Assembly: GCA_025345505.1 (NCBI GenBank) | Contig: JANVCC010000018.1 | Location: 6,061,741 to 6,125,740, forward strand | DNA: 64,000 nucleotides | Direction: 5' to 3' | Source: Todiramphus chloris collaris | Taxonomy: Eukaryota > Chordata > Aves > Coraciiformes > Alcedinidae | In this document: positions 12,701 through 24,700 of the stretch, one piece after another | How the letters are laid out: each line of letters starts with the position of its first letter | Position numbering within the stretch: position 1 is the stretch's first letter | Position numbers and translations under genes: made by a program | Notes under the pieces: generated by a model | Told to the model about the DNA's origin: nothing | The model's input: the letters and a program-made list of their open reading frames with translations, nothing else | The model's database searches: none

Positions 12701-15700
12701 GGAACAGCTTCCACGTGAGGAATAATAATGTATTAACTAGGAGATCTCAGCTTGGGAAAGGAATAGTGGGGACGATGGGCACAGCAGGTATCACCTTCTC
12801 AAGGTCATTCGTCATTTTGTAGGCAAGGGAATGGTAATTAATTTCTGATAACACAAGAATTAACCAGGACTGAATGAAAATGATATTGTCAGTTATCAAG
12901 CAAACAGAGCACTTTGCACAGTGTCAAATAAACAGTGAAAGCTGAAGGAAGCTGCAGGCTCCAGAAGGTTACCTGGATTCTTTAAGAGATTAGAGAGGTG
13001 AATTTTCCATCCTCTGGTTCAGCAGCTACACTGGGGTCTGAGGAGACATCCCAGGAAAGTACCACCATGTGCTTGCCTCAGACGGCCGCTCTGTGCCAGG
13101 AGCTTTGATGGGTGAGTATTTGGTCTGTGCTGGCAGGGTCGTTACTCTGTTTTGTTTCCTAAATTGCCTACAAATGCAGTTTTATTTCACAAATCATTTG
13201 GGAGATACCTCTTCATTTTCCTTCTCTCCCACCCTTCCTCTGTAATTTATTTATTTATTTTTAAATTTGGTGGTTCATTTTTCCAGCAAGTCTGGATCCC
13301 AGTTCTCTGTTGTAAATATAGCCCATCAGCCTTCCTCCTGCTCCCAGACTTCCTCCTCGAGTCTGAGAACCCAGAAATGCTGGTTTTCCTTAAATGGCCA
13401 GATAATGATGGAAACTACAACAATTACCATAGAGGATGCAATATTCCTTGAACAGAGTTCTTCTCTGATGATATGTCAGCGTAGGTTTTTGTAGGAGAAT
13501 CATTTCCTTTGCTCCACCTTAATGGCAAGGTTCATTTTGCAGTCTCTTGCCTGGTGTTTTTACTGCCTGCGTTTCTCCCTGTGCAGAAAGATTTACTAGC
13601 TGCTGCTGCTGCTGGAAACTCCCCTGAATCTTAATAGTTTTGCTGCATTCCCCAGAGTAAAAATTATTGTCAGAATGAGAAAAGTTTAGACTAAGCTCTA
13701 GTGGGCTTTTTCCTCAAACATGGTGACTGAAAACTTTTCCTCATGGAAGACTTTTATGCTATACAGGTTGACAGGGGTTTACTCAGAAAAGCTTTTGTGT
13801 TGTCATAAACCAAAGAGGAAAGCTGTCTTCCATCTTCTGTGTCATGTTGGGAAGGAAGGCTATGGAGTCCATCAGCTGGAAGTATTCTTACCCTCAGAAC
13901 AGAGAAAGACAGGTCTTGCAGCTGGTAGGGCAGAATTTGACAATATATGCTTATTTTATGTCTTGATAATACTGCTTATATGAACTTCTCATACCTTCCA
14001 TTGCAAAGGTTCTTGTTGGTGTGATTTCTTCCTTCCCTCTCCACTCTTTATCTAAAATCCAACCAAAAGTATTAATTGAAGGATTAGGGAAATGATTGTT
14101 ATCCTGTACTGGCCACTGGTGAGCCACACCTCCAATATTGTGTTCAGTTTGGGACCCTTCACTACAAGAAGGACATTAAGGGGCTGGAGCCTGTCCAGAG
14201 AAGGGCAACAAAGCTGGGGAAGGGTCTAGAGAACAAGTGTTATGAGGAACTGTCGTGGTTTAGGGTCAGGGCAGCCCCTTAAACCTATAACAGACGCTCT
14301 CTGTTAACCCCCCTCCCTCCCCAGGGGGGAAGAGAAAGAGAATAAGGGAGACAGGAACAGAACTGGGGTTGTTTAGCCTGGAGAAAAGGAGGCTCAGGGG
14401 AGACCTCCTTACTCTCTAAAGGAGGTTGTAGCAAGGTGGGGTCAGTCTCTTCTCCCAAGTAACAAGCGATAGGACAAGAGGAAAAGGCCTTAAGTTGTGC
14501 CAGGGGAGGTTTACTTTGGATATTAGGAGAAATTGCTTCACCGGAAGGGTTGTGAGGCACTGGAATGGGCTCCTCAGGGAAGTGGTGGAGTCCCCATCCC
14601 TTGAGGTATTGAATTTAATTGGCACACAGGGACATGGTTTAGTGGTGGACTTGGCAGTGCTGAGTTTATGGTTGGACATGATGATCTTGAAGATCTTTTC
14701 TAACCTAAATGATTCTGTGGTTCTGAACAAAGACACAGCAGTGTCATTGGATAGAAGAATGGGCTTGTTTCATGTGCTGCATCAGCGTAACTCAGCAGTT
14801 ACAGGTGACTTCAGTGGCATTTTTTTTTCCAGAATTAAGCGGAAAATACTTTTATATTTATTCCTAGTATTGAATCTAGAGATGGGGAGGGTTTAGGTTA
14901 AGCCAAGTCTGTGTGCCAGCTTCTTCTCATAAGAAAAGGAAAAATGAAATTAGCTTTCAAGAATCAAGTCTGAGTTTACCAGCTTTGTAGGTTACAGTAA
15001 TTGCACTGCGTGTTGAGAAAGTTTCATTAAAACTTCAGGAAAGACTGAAACAAATTCTACAGAAAACTTGTATAAAAGATAGCATGCTAATGTGCAGTTG
15101 AGTTCTGTCTTTTTTATACACATTTCTTAATGTATTTTGTACATTAGTGGCTCTCTAACAATTAAAAATAAAAATATTTTGTTGTTTACACATTTTCAAG
15201 TCAAATTGCTATAATTTGCTATGTCTATGTTTTGGTGAGGGTTTTTTTTCCTAATATTTTGCTTTATGTTTCAGTGAAACTTGGCAATAATTTAATTAAA
15301 CAAGAGCTCCTGAAAATGGATAGCCATAATGAGCTACATGATTCTTTGATAGAAAGTGTAGAAACACTATCCTGTTATTATAAACTGATAGTTTAAGTGC
15401 CTTGGAATCGTCAAGTTGCACTTTAAAATTCAGAAAGTAAGTGGATCTTTGCCGTTAGCATGGACTAGACTATTATGTATCTCGAAATTGTTTTAGGGAT
15501 TATGCTCATTCTAAAAGCATGGATTATGTTTCTGCACTGAGATCATTGCGTGGCACAGAAATGTGAATGTGCTTCCTTTGCAGACAGATTGTGTGTGTCG
15601 AAGCGGGGGTTTAAACGAGCCCAGTAGTTGATTTTAGTGAATTGCTGAACCTAAGGATTCCTCATCCACCAAAATATCTAGAAATCCTGTATGTTATATA

Positions 15701-18700
15701 AAGAACATGAGTTGGACCCTAAAATACAAAGTGTTACCTGCTGCTTTGCCCACGTTTCTGTAATCATGCTCTTCAATTAAGCAAACATTTCTTGGCTATT
15801 ACTATATAATAGTTATTACTATTTTCATTAAAGCTGTCCTAGTTTTCTTTTCAAATCAGTAAGTCTCTCTCCCTTATTCCCTTTCTCTTGCCCTTTGGGA
15901 GGGGAGGGGGTTGAGAGAGATCATCTGTTATGGATCTAGCAGGCTGCCCTGACCCTAAACTTTGAGAGCATCAGAGACACTTGAAAAATCTTTTAAAATT
16001 CTCTTGGCTTCAATTGACACAACTCCTGTAATTTCAGTGAAAACACAGAATTAAAGGAGAAACATGTTTCCCTCTGTTTAACATGCTTTAGCTACAGATG
16101 TTTTCTTTGTGTATACATTAAAGAAGATTCTGAAGTTGTTAAGCACAGACATACTCATTTCCTCTGGCTGTTGCTGCAGTGTTGCTTAATGTGCTGAGAG
16201 CCTCTGTGAAGTGTTTCTGGTAGGACAAGTAGTAGTGGGATTAATGTGTGTGTTGTGAAAGGTTTCACGTGGCTCCTGCCGTGGTCTGAGAACATGGGAG
16301 CTGGGAATAGGAGGTACATCCCTCAAGGAAGAGCAGATGATACTTCAGGATGGACCCAAAGCCACCACAGTAGTAGTTTGTAACATGTTTGCACACCTAA
16401 ATAAGGATAAACGGTTATTACCAGTCTGCATTTTCTCCTGCATGTGATATAAAGAGCCAACAACAAAGGAGGGAAGCAAATATTGAAAACAGCAGTAACA
16501 CTGATAAGGAATCCAGAAATGCAGACTAATGGTAGAATATTTTCAGACTTCTAGAGTGTTTACCACTCAGGAAGAATTAGAAGTGTGATTCAACATCCCA
16601 GTAGGGAGCATTAAATCTGATCTGTAATAAACAATTCTGTGGTAAACTTATCTACAAACACAGACAGAGGAAAAACTGGAAATATTAGATTTATCCCAAT
16701 GTGTCTTGCACCAAAGAGCTCTCTCGAGGCTCTTAATGGGAGGCAGTAATGTGATTGCTGGTTGTGTTAAGGAAAACCCCTTGTTGTGCAGCTTGAGGCA
16801 CGCTGCTGCATGTCTGTGTTGAAATTTCCCTCTCTTGAAACACAGGGATAAATATTTATTCAGGATCACTCTGAAGCTTAATGCTGGGTTTTTTTTTTTT
16901 GAAAGCTTGAAAAGGCAGTAGTATAACCCCTCATCCTTGTGACTGATGTGTACAAGGAATTCTCTTTCAATTTAGATTTATTATCTCTGTGGAGTTAATT
17001 AACTTTGTAGGTCGTAGGAGCGCAGTTTTCATTACAGAAAAACAAGCAACACCTTAGGGTGAAACACAAACACAGTTCTTTGGAGACTGTGAGAAATGGC
17101 TTGAGATTTTTCCAGAAGTGAAAAGTTTCCTTTATCCTTTTCACTGGTCCTACTGCTTTTGGTACAACGACCTTTTGCCTATTGGTAGTACTAACTAGTG
17201 GCACAGGTTTCAGAACATTTTCAAGCCTATTTACTTTTCTTGTAGGACTCTTGCTTTCTTTTCTCCCCTATTTTTTTTTTTTTGAATGGCAGCTTACTGT
17301 TTTAAGGAAGGAATTGTATTTGTTTCAATTTCTGATGTTGGTGGCCCATCAAAGCAAGTCCTTTCTTTTCAGAAGATCACCTCTCTGATGCAGGGTTGTA
17401 AAGGCACTTCTGCAGCTGGAAGCTGTCCTACCAAATGCTGCAATCCTGCCGTAAATAGACCCTCATATTCTCCTGCAGAAAGATGCTTTTTATTTAGAAT
17501 GAGCCTAGATGAAGAGAAAAATAAAGTTTGATCTGCAGCATAGCCGCTTGTTTCCAACACCAGAAAATTGTGTTACCACATTGAATTGCATATTAATACC
17601 CCTTATATGAAGGTGAGGTCAATCTGTATTTTGTCATCTTCAGAGAAGGTATGTAAAAATGATGCTTAGCATCAGGTTGCGTGTGTCTTTGTCATTCCAT
17701 AGGGACTTTCTCTGTGGGCAGAGTCCACCTGGGACTTTGAACTCTTGAATGTGTTGTAGAGCTGTGGAGTGGGCGCGTAAAAGAGCTTTATCTGTTAGTT
17801 TTCTAATCTGGTATAAGGAATCTGCTGTGACATTTCTGGAAATTGAGACCAGATTTCCCATGCTGGATCTCCAGAACACTTGCCAGTCTTGATGTTTCTC
17901 CAGAGTCTTCTCTGAAAGTACCAGCCTTCTCTAGAAAAGAAAGATAGTTTCACATCTGTCTTCCCTATTCTAGGGAAAATCTCTGCGGGGAAAATCTCCC
18001 AGGCTCAGCATTTCCTGAGTTTTGATTCCGAAGAATGCGATGTGGTCAAATAGCGTTAGTGTCATTCAGGTGGGCCTTGCTTCACATGTGATGTTGTGAG
18101 ACTGCAAAGTAACCTTGTCTGAAGAATAATGATTTTCTAAGGTATCTTTTTGTCAGAGAGATTGCACTTTTTTTTTATCCCTCTTCAAAGTTGTACCATC
18201 TACAATTGGGGAAAAAAAAATACATCTCCTGAAAAATTGCAGGAAATTTAAGCTAAGCCAGAAAAGTAGTAAAAAAAGTAGTAACCTACTATTCCGTGGT
18301 TGTTGTAAGCTCTGTCATCGCAGCACGTAGTGCGACTGTGCTCTGATTTCTGATGCTGAGCTGATTTATAAAAGTCTTCACCAAAACTTTGTGCCAGCTG
18401 AGAAATCTCTGGAGAGCCAAAAGGTTCACTGCTGCTGCTTCGTCAAGGAGATGTGTCCCCCTTGCTCCATCCCCTGATCAGAGAGGAGATGCCTACAGTC
18501 TGGGTTTTTTTGGTTCTTGTGTGACTTGCCAGGAGTAAGGGCTGGGGTTGTGAGGAAGAACAGTGACCTCTCTGGGCAAAATTAATGATTCCCTTTAGCT
18601 GGATCTGGCTTATGGGCAAGATGTTTCTCAGCTCTGGGATTGAAGGCGTTTCAGTGTAAAAAAGATTGTTGAGCTAAGCCAAAAAAGTTTAGATGATGCA

Positions 18701-21700
18701 TCTGGGATGGCAGATGTTCAGGTTTGACTCTTCCTGTGGCTTTGTCCTTCCAAGAAAAGGAGAAGTCTTCCCTTTAACAGAGTTCAACGTGCCCCAAAGT
18801 TGGTTGGTTGTCAGCCAGGCAGTGTAATTTTTCCCAGCAGTGATGCTGAGTGGCCAGTTTTACCAGTGATGGGAAACAACCACAGTATTTGTGAGGATTG
18901 TAGCATGTTTTGATGGGGATTGCACAGGAGACCTGAGTTTCAAAGTAATATTATCTGAGGTAAGTGATGGTCTTGGTTGTACTGTAACCACAACAGTTAC
19001 TTTTGAGGAATGGTTTCGTGACGTGCTTTGTGGAATTGCAAAGCCCTTGTGATCCCTGTTGTTCAAAGTGTTAATTTCAGATAGATTTTGCTTGGTATTT
19101 TGAGGAATCTTAATTTAAATGACACTTTCTATACATGGCTATTTTTTATGGGTTTTTTAGCTTATTTGATTCACCAAATGGTAATACCAAAAGAGTCATG
19201 AGCACCTGGTTAAGGTAGTGAGTGCTCACAATGCTTTAACCTGCCCTCTTGCGCTTTATTTTGTTTCTGTTGTGTATTGGAGTAGGAGTTGGAAAAAAAC
19301 CAGTGATTCCTTTAATTCAGAAGTGCTGGGTGGGGCTTGAATGCCCACACTGTGGGTCCTTACCATAAGTATTTGCTGGTTTCTATTTTTTTTGTTGTTT
19401 TAAACAAACACGTTCATTGTCCAGTGGCTATTAACCTGTGTTCATAAAACAATGATGTCCTGGTTTGAGTGAGAACAGAGCTAATTCTGTTCAGTGATTG
19501 CACTTTTCAGCTCAGCTCTAACTCAGTGCAGTGTCTGAAGCCAGCAGCCCGTTCTCACAGCAGGGTCTGCTCAGTTCCTTTTCTGTTGTCTTCCTTCGAG
19601 CACCCAAGGAGGACTCTGTCTCTTCTGCCTTCGATCCTGATCTGTGTGTTCCTGACCCCGGTACCAGAATCCAGCTCCTGAACACAGCTCCCGTCTGCTG
19701 CAGGGCCCAGTCTGGGACTGCCCCGGTGCCTGCTCCACAGCATCACTGGTGACAGTGATGGAATTACCATCAGGGGGGTTGGGTTCCATACTGGTTTTGT
19801 ATAGATTTGTATATATTCCATTTTTATAATTATTAATTTCATTGTCACTAAAGCTGTTCTAGTTTCCTTTTCTAATCGCTGAGTCTCTCTCCCTCATTCC
19901 ATTTCTCCTCCCCTTTGGGGCGAGAGGGCAGTTAAAAGAGAGCAGCTGTTACAGGTCTAAGGACCCTTGGACCTATATAGGTCTTAGGGCCCTGACCCTA
20001 AACTGTGACAGATAACCTGTTCTAGTTCTGGCTGAAAATGACATTCAGTTAAAATTTAGTTTTCTAGGACTTCGGTTATAGACCAGTGCCAAAAATCTCC
20101 TTGTTGAACTAGGGTTGCTGTGCTGATTTAAGTTGTGCTGTTCTCTAGAGCCCAATGCCTGCTGAAAAAAAACCCCACATTACTTTCTAGACTCAGCTTG
20201 TAAGGAATCACAGCTTTGGAAGGACTTTGCATACTGCCTTGCTTCCCCTGCCTCTCCCCCCTATCTCATTTCTGGTTGAAATTCAGTGCATGTTTTTATT
20301 CAGCCTTCTAAATTAAAAGGTGCTCTGATGCATCTCTTAAACATCTTAAGTTTCAGGGTATTACTGAATGTTGATAGGTGTGAAGAAAGATGTGGCTAAA
20401 GCTGTCTGAACTCAGTGTGGTTTGTTTTTAATTTATATTTGCAAAGTATGTGCATTTTTATATATTTACTTTTAAGTAAAACAGTCAAATTATGTGGGAG
20501 GAGGGCTGCTTTGGATTTTAAGACTTAGTACATTGTTTTCTTCCATGCCTATAAAAAAACCATACCAAAACAAAACCCCCTAAACCAGCAGAGAGCATAT
20601 CTTCATGTAATTAGAAAAGAATATTAAAAAAAGAGATTTTTTCAATCTCCATCCTCAGGGATAGGGAAAATCTGAGATTCTTATCATCAAATAGAATCGT
20701 AGAATCACTGAGGTTGGAAAAGACCTTGAAGATGATCAAGTCCAGCCATCAACCCAGTAGTACCATAACTACTAAACCATGTCCTGAAGTGTCTTACCTG
20801 AAGTCATCTTACCTTTGAAAAATAAATTATTAGCAGGTTGATCTTTTCAGGATATATTTGCAGTCTCTTGAAGCAGCCCACAATGTACTTTTGATAAGAC
20901 GTGTGTTGGTGGTTAACACTTTGCTGTGACAGTATCTGCTTGCACTGACTCACTAGGTCTGTGCTAGAAGCACTTCGTGCTATAATAATACAGGTTGTAA
21001 TTAAAGATATATATAGATACATATATATGTGTGTTTTGGGTTTTTTTAATGAGCTTTTAAAAAATGAATTAAATTTATACTTGCGAGAAACCTGTCATGG
21101 AGGTGGTTGCTGAAGAAATGCTTATCCATGTTTAACCTGGCAATGAATAAACTATGCTAACAGAGTAGTGTGTGCATCTAAAGGCCTGTTGTTATGGCTG
21201 CACCCATGGTGGGGTGGGGTTGGTTTGCTTTTTTTCCTCAGCTAGCATCAGCAACGTGAAGTACATGGTGGTAAGGGTCAGTGAAAGGTGTGATGAGCAG
21301 TCAGGCTCCCAACACTTTCTGCCTTTTAGAGAGATCTGTGATGATCCTGAGGTTATCGGGACCTTGAAAGGACCTTGGAGTCCTGATAGGCAATTTCTCC
21401 ATGGGACAGCAGTGTGCCCTTGTGGCCAAGAAGGCCAGTGATATCCTGGGATGCATTAAGAAGAATGTGGCCAGCAGATCAAGGGATGTTCTCCTGCCCC
21501 TCTACTCTGCCCTAGTGAGACCTCACCTGGAGTATTGCATCCAGTTCTGGTCTCCCCAGTTCATGAGAGACAGAGATCTACTTGAGAGGGTCCAGTGGAG
21601 GCAACGAGGATGATGAAGGGACTGGAACACTTGCCTTATGAGGAGAGGCTGAGAGACCTGGAGGTTTTATTCTGGAGAAGATTGAGAGAGGATCTAATTA

Positions 21701-24700
21701 ATATCTATAAATACATAAGGGCTGGATGTCAAGAAGGCAAGGACAACCTCTTTTCACTCGTGCCTTGTGGTAGGATGAGGGGCAATGGATTCAAGCTTGA
21801 GCACAGGAAGTCCCACCTCAACATGAGGAAGAACTTCTGTATTGTAAGGCTTGCAGAGCACTGGAACAAACTCCCCAGAGAGGTTACAGAGTCTCCTCTG
21901 GAGACTTTCAAGACCTGTTTGGGTGCATTTCTGAGTGATCTGCTCTGGCAGGGGGATTGGATTCGATGATCTTCAGAGGTCCCTTCCAAGCCCTAACATT
22001 CTGTGGGGTAGTGGCAATATTTCTGTGCCCAGCACCTCTCCGTGTCAGAGGAAAGCAATCGCAGTCCTCTGAGCAGAAACATGCAGAATATTTAGCGTGG
22101 AAAAAAAACCCCAGTGAGATTCTTGGGGAGTGTTAATGAAGGCAGAAACGAGAATGAAGGGTGAATGCTGATCCTGAAACTCCTTTTGACTGAGATGTTA
22201 ATTGTTGTACGACTACAAGTGTGACTCTGGTGATTTGCTAAACTGCAGAATTTAACCACGTTCCAGACGCCGCCACGTAGAACTTTGAATTGCATCATTG
22301 GAGGGGAATATATTAGAAAATACTAGAAAATATATTAGAAGAGTTTCAAGATTGATTGATTGCCATCTTTTTGCTGACTTTGTGACGTACACAAAGTCAT
22401 TCATTTCAGTATGGGGTTAAACAGAAGGTCCCTTCCAATGTAAACTGGATTCCTTTGAGGGGCTGCGGTGGGAGCAGTAACTCCAGCCAAAGAATTGCTG
22501 CTGTATTTTTAGCACTTTGCAGTCACTGGCCATGTGAATATATTGTGGTGGTCTTCATCTTTCTGTCCCTGGTTATAGAAAGCTGAGGAGTGTTACAGCT
22601 ACCTGCTTGAAAAGATGGTCGAACCAAGATATTTCTTAGAAGGAAGATGGGATGTTGCTAATATTTTATTTTTCCTAAATGGAGAAAAAAAAAAAATGCT
22701 ATTCAGATGCTCTGAAGTTGCTGCGACAGCTTTAAGAACACTTCTTCCTGTACAGATAATTTCTGTAAGCATTAATCATTTCATGCACCTTCCATTCAGA
22801 TCTTAAAATTAACATGTTAAAAAGATGTAAGTATCATTCTGATTTTTACCACTGAGCGTAAGTTGTCTTCCTGTGTGTGTAACAGCAATACTCATGCTGC
22901 TTAGATGTATTTAGACTCATTTAATCAGAAGGGGGGGGGATGTATTGAGATGCAGTTTTGCATGCAGCCTGCAAGAAAATCTTTCACTGAGGCCACGCTT
23001 AAAAAAATAAATTGGTATATCCTCAGCAGAGGAAAGTAAAACTCCAAACTGAGGTGTATAGATGTTGTATCCTAATGCCCTTCCACCTTTTCTGTCACTC
23101 ATATCCCCAGTGAGTTTCTGGGCTTGTTTGTTGGTTTTTTTGTCAAATTATTTGTATTTTCCTACTATGCAGCAGGGGTTAAGAATTAACTTTGCACGCA
23201 GGCAAGGAGAATGACAGTCGTAACAGGACCTTCTCTTGAGGAGACATCAAGTCTTTTTGGAAAATGTGTTTGCACAGATGGGTGATCACAGATGAGAGAT
23301 GATTAATGTCATTAATGCATGTGTATTGGCATGTACGTCAGCTTTTGGTCCCTTTGCTTTGTTATTATCTCTGCAAAAGGTTTATGTAGGAAAAGAGGAA
23401 GCATTCTATAGTAACTTTTCTTTCAGAATGCTGTGGTTTTTAAAGCAACTTTATACCTTTCTAAAGAATTATTTATTCCCTTGACTCTTAGGGAGCAATA
23501 GAAATACTTGAAGAACAAATTAACAGTTCTTTGGAAGTGGTAATGCTAAATGAAATGTATTTTTAAAGGTGTTTTTTAAAGTAATAACCTTTTAATGATG
23601 TTTTGGGGGGTTCCATTTGGAATGTTGGTGAGTTCTTCCATTCATTGATACAAAAAATGAGATATTTCTCAAACTTGCCAACTAAAACCTCCTCCTACTT
23701 AAAAACCAACCCCAGTTATTTCTGGCAAACTGTTTTTCCTGTGAAGGACACACACCCTGACCTTTATCCAGCAGGTTGGAGCATTTCTGAAAGTCACTCT
23801 GGCTCTGCCTGGTATGTCAGCACAGCTCTGTAAGCATGATTGATTATTCCCTGCAATTTCTTTGTTACTTTGAGGCTGTAATATTGTGTGTGTGTATACA
23901 TATATATATATATATATTTTTAGCTTTGAAAAATGTTAAATGGAAATTGTATGCTGTTGAAAAATTAAAAATAAAAACTACAACCCAGAATGTTGCTTTT
24001 GGCTGACAAAGGTGTGTCATATTTTTGTTATCAGTCCAGATTTTGGGTTTAGAGTATTGTCAAGATGCAGCAGAGGCTTCTTAGCAGCCGTAGCGTGTCC
24101 ACCGTCTGTATGAGAACCTTCAGGTGACGTCAAGCGCCGGTTGTTTATCGGTGACCCAGAGGGGTATTTGGTTCACACGGGGTATGTGGAGCTGCATGCA
24201 TCCTGCCTGGGCTGCAGACAATCAGCAGCCCCAGGAAACTACTTTTGCAGCAGCTTTGAAGGACTCCAGAGCTTGTTTGAAAGAAGTTGAGTGTCAAGTG
24301 ATCTGTCTGAGGAATTCAGCTCCTGCTTGCACATCTGGGAAGCGGGTTTGGGTTTCATAACGTCCTTGCCAAACTGGTAGGAGCTGGGTGTGTCTGGAAC
24401 TAACTTTATCTCTTGAGAAACCAAGCTTTTATTTTGCAAGTGACAGGCTTTATTCTTACAAGTTTTCAATCTTTTTGGTTGTTCAGTGTTTGGGTTTTTT
24501 GTTTGTTTAGGAGGCCCAAACATATGGGCCATCACCTCTGAAGAGCGGGCCAAGCATGACAAGCAGTTTGACAGCCTTAAACCCACTGGAGGCTACATTA
24601 CAGGTTGGTCTGAGATTCTGCACTACACCTTAACCTCTGTGTACACATACACATCTTTGTAAAACAGCCTGAAAAACTCCATCCTATTTCTAGCCCTTTG

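Larger units (their letters stand above)
3717..24510. other. ITSN2 intron 2 (20.8 kb)
   Basis: The largest complete intron in the window and its main repository of mobile DNA: four pieces of one LTR family, four clear CR1 regions and older CR1-like remnants, each listed separately. Long stretches such as 3720-7520, 8530-9690, 12930-14090, 15970-19450 and 22020-24100 show no gene or repeat I can name. They are AT-rich, with short homopolymers, and their open frames lack recognisable protein motifs. Confidence 0.7.

Noticed and set aside
22415..22465. GAAGGTCCCTTCCAATGTAA resembling a CR1 tail
   Set aside because: Too short and without the terminal octamer repeats or an upstream CR1 body.
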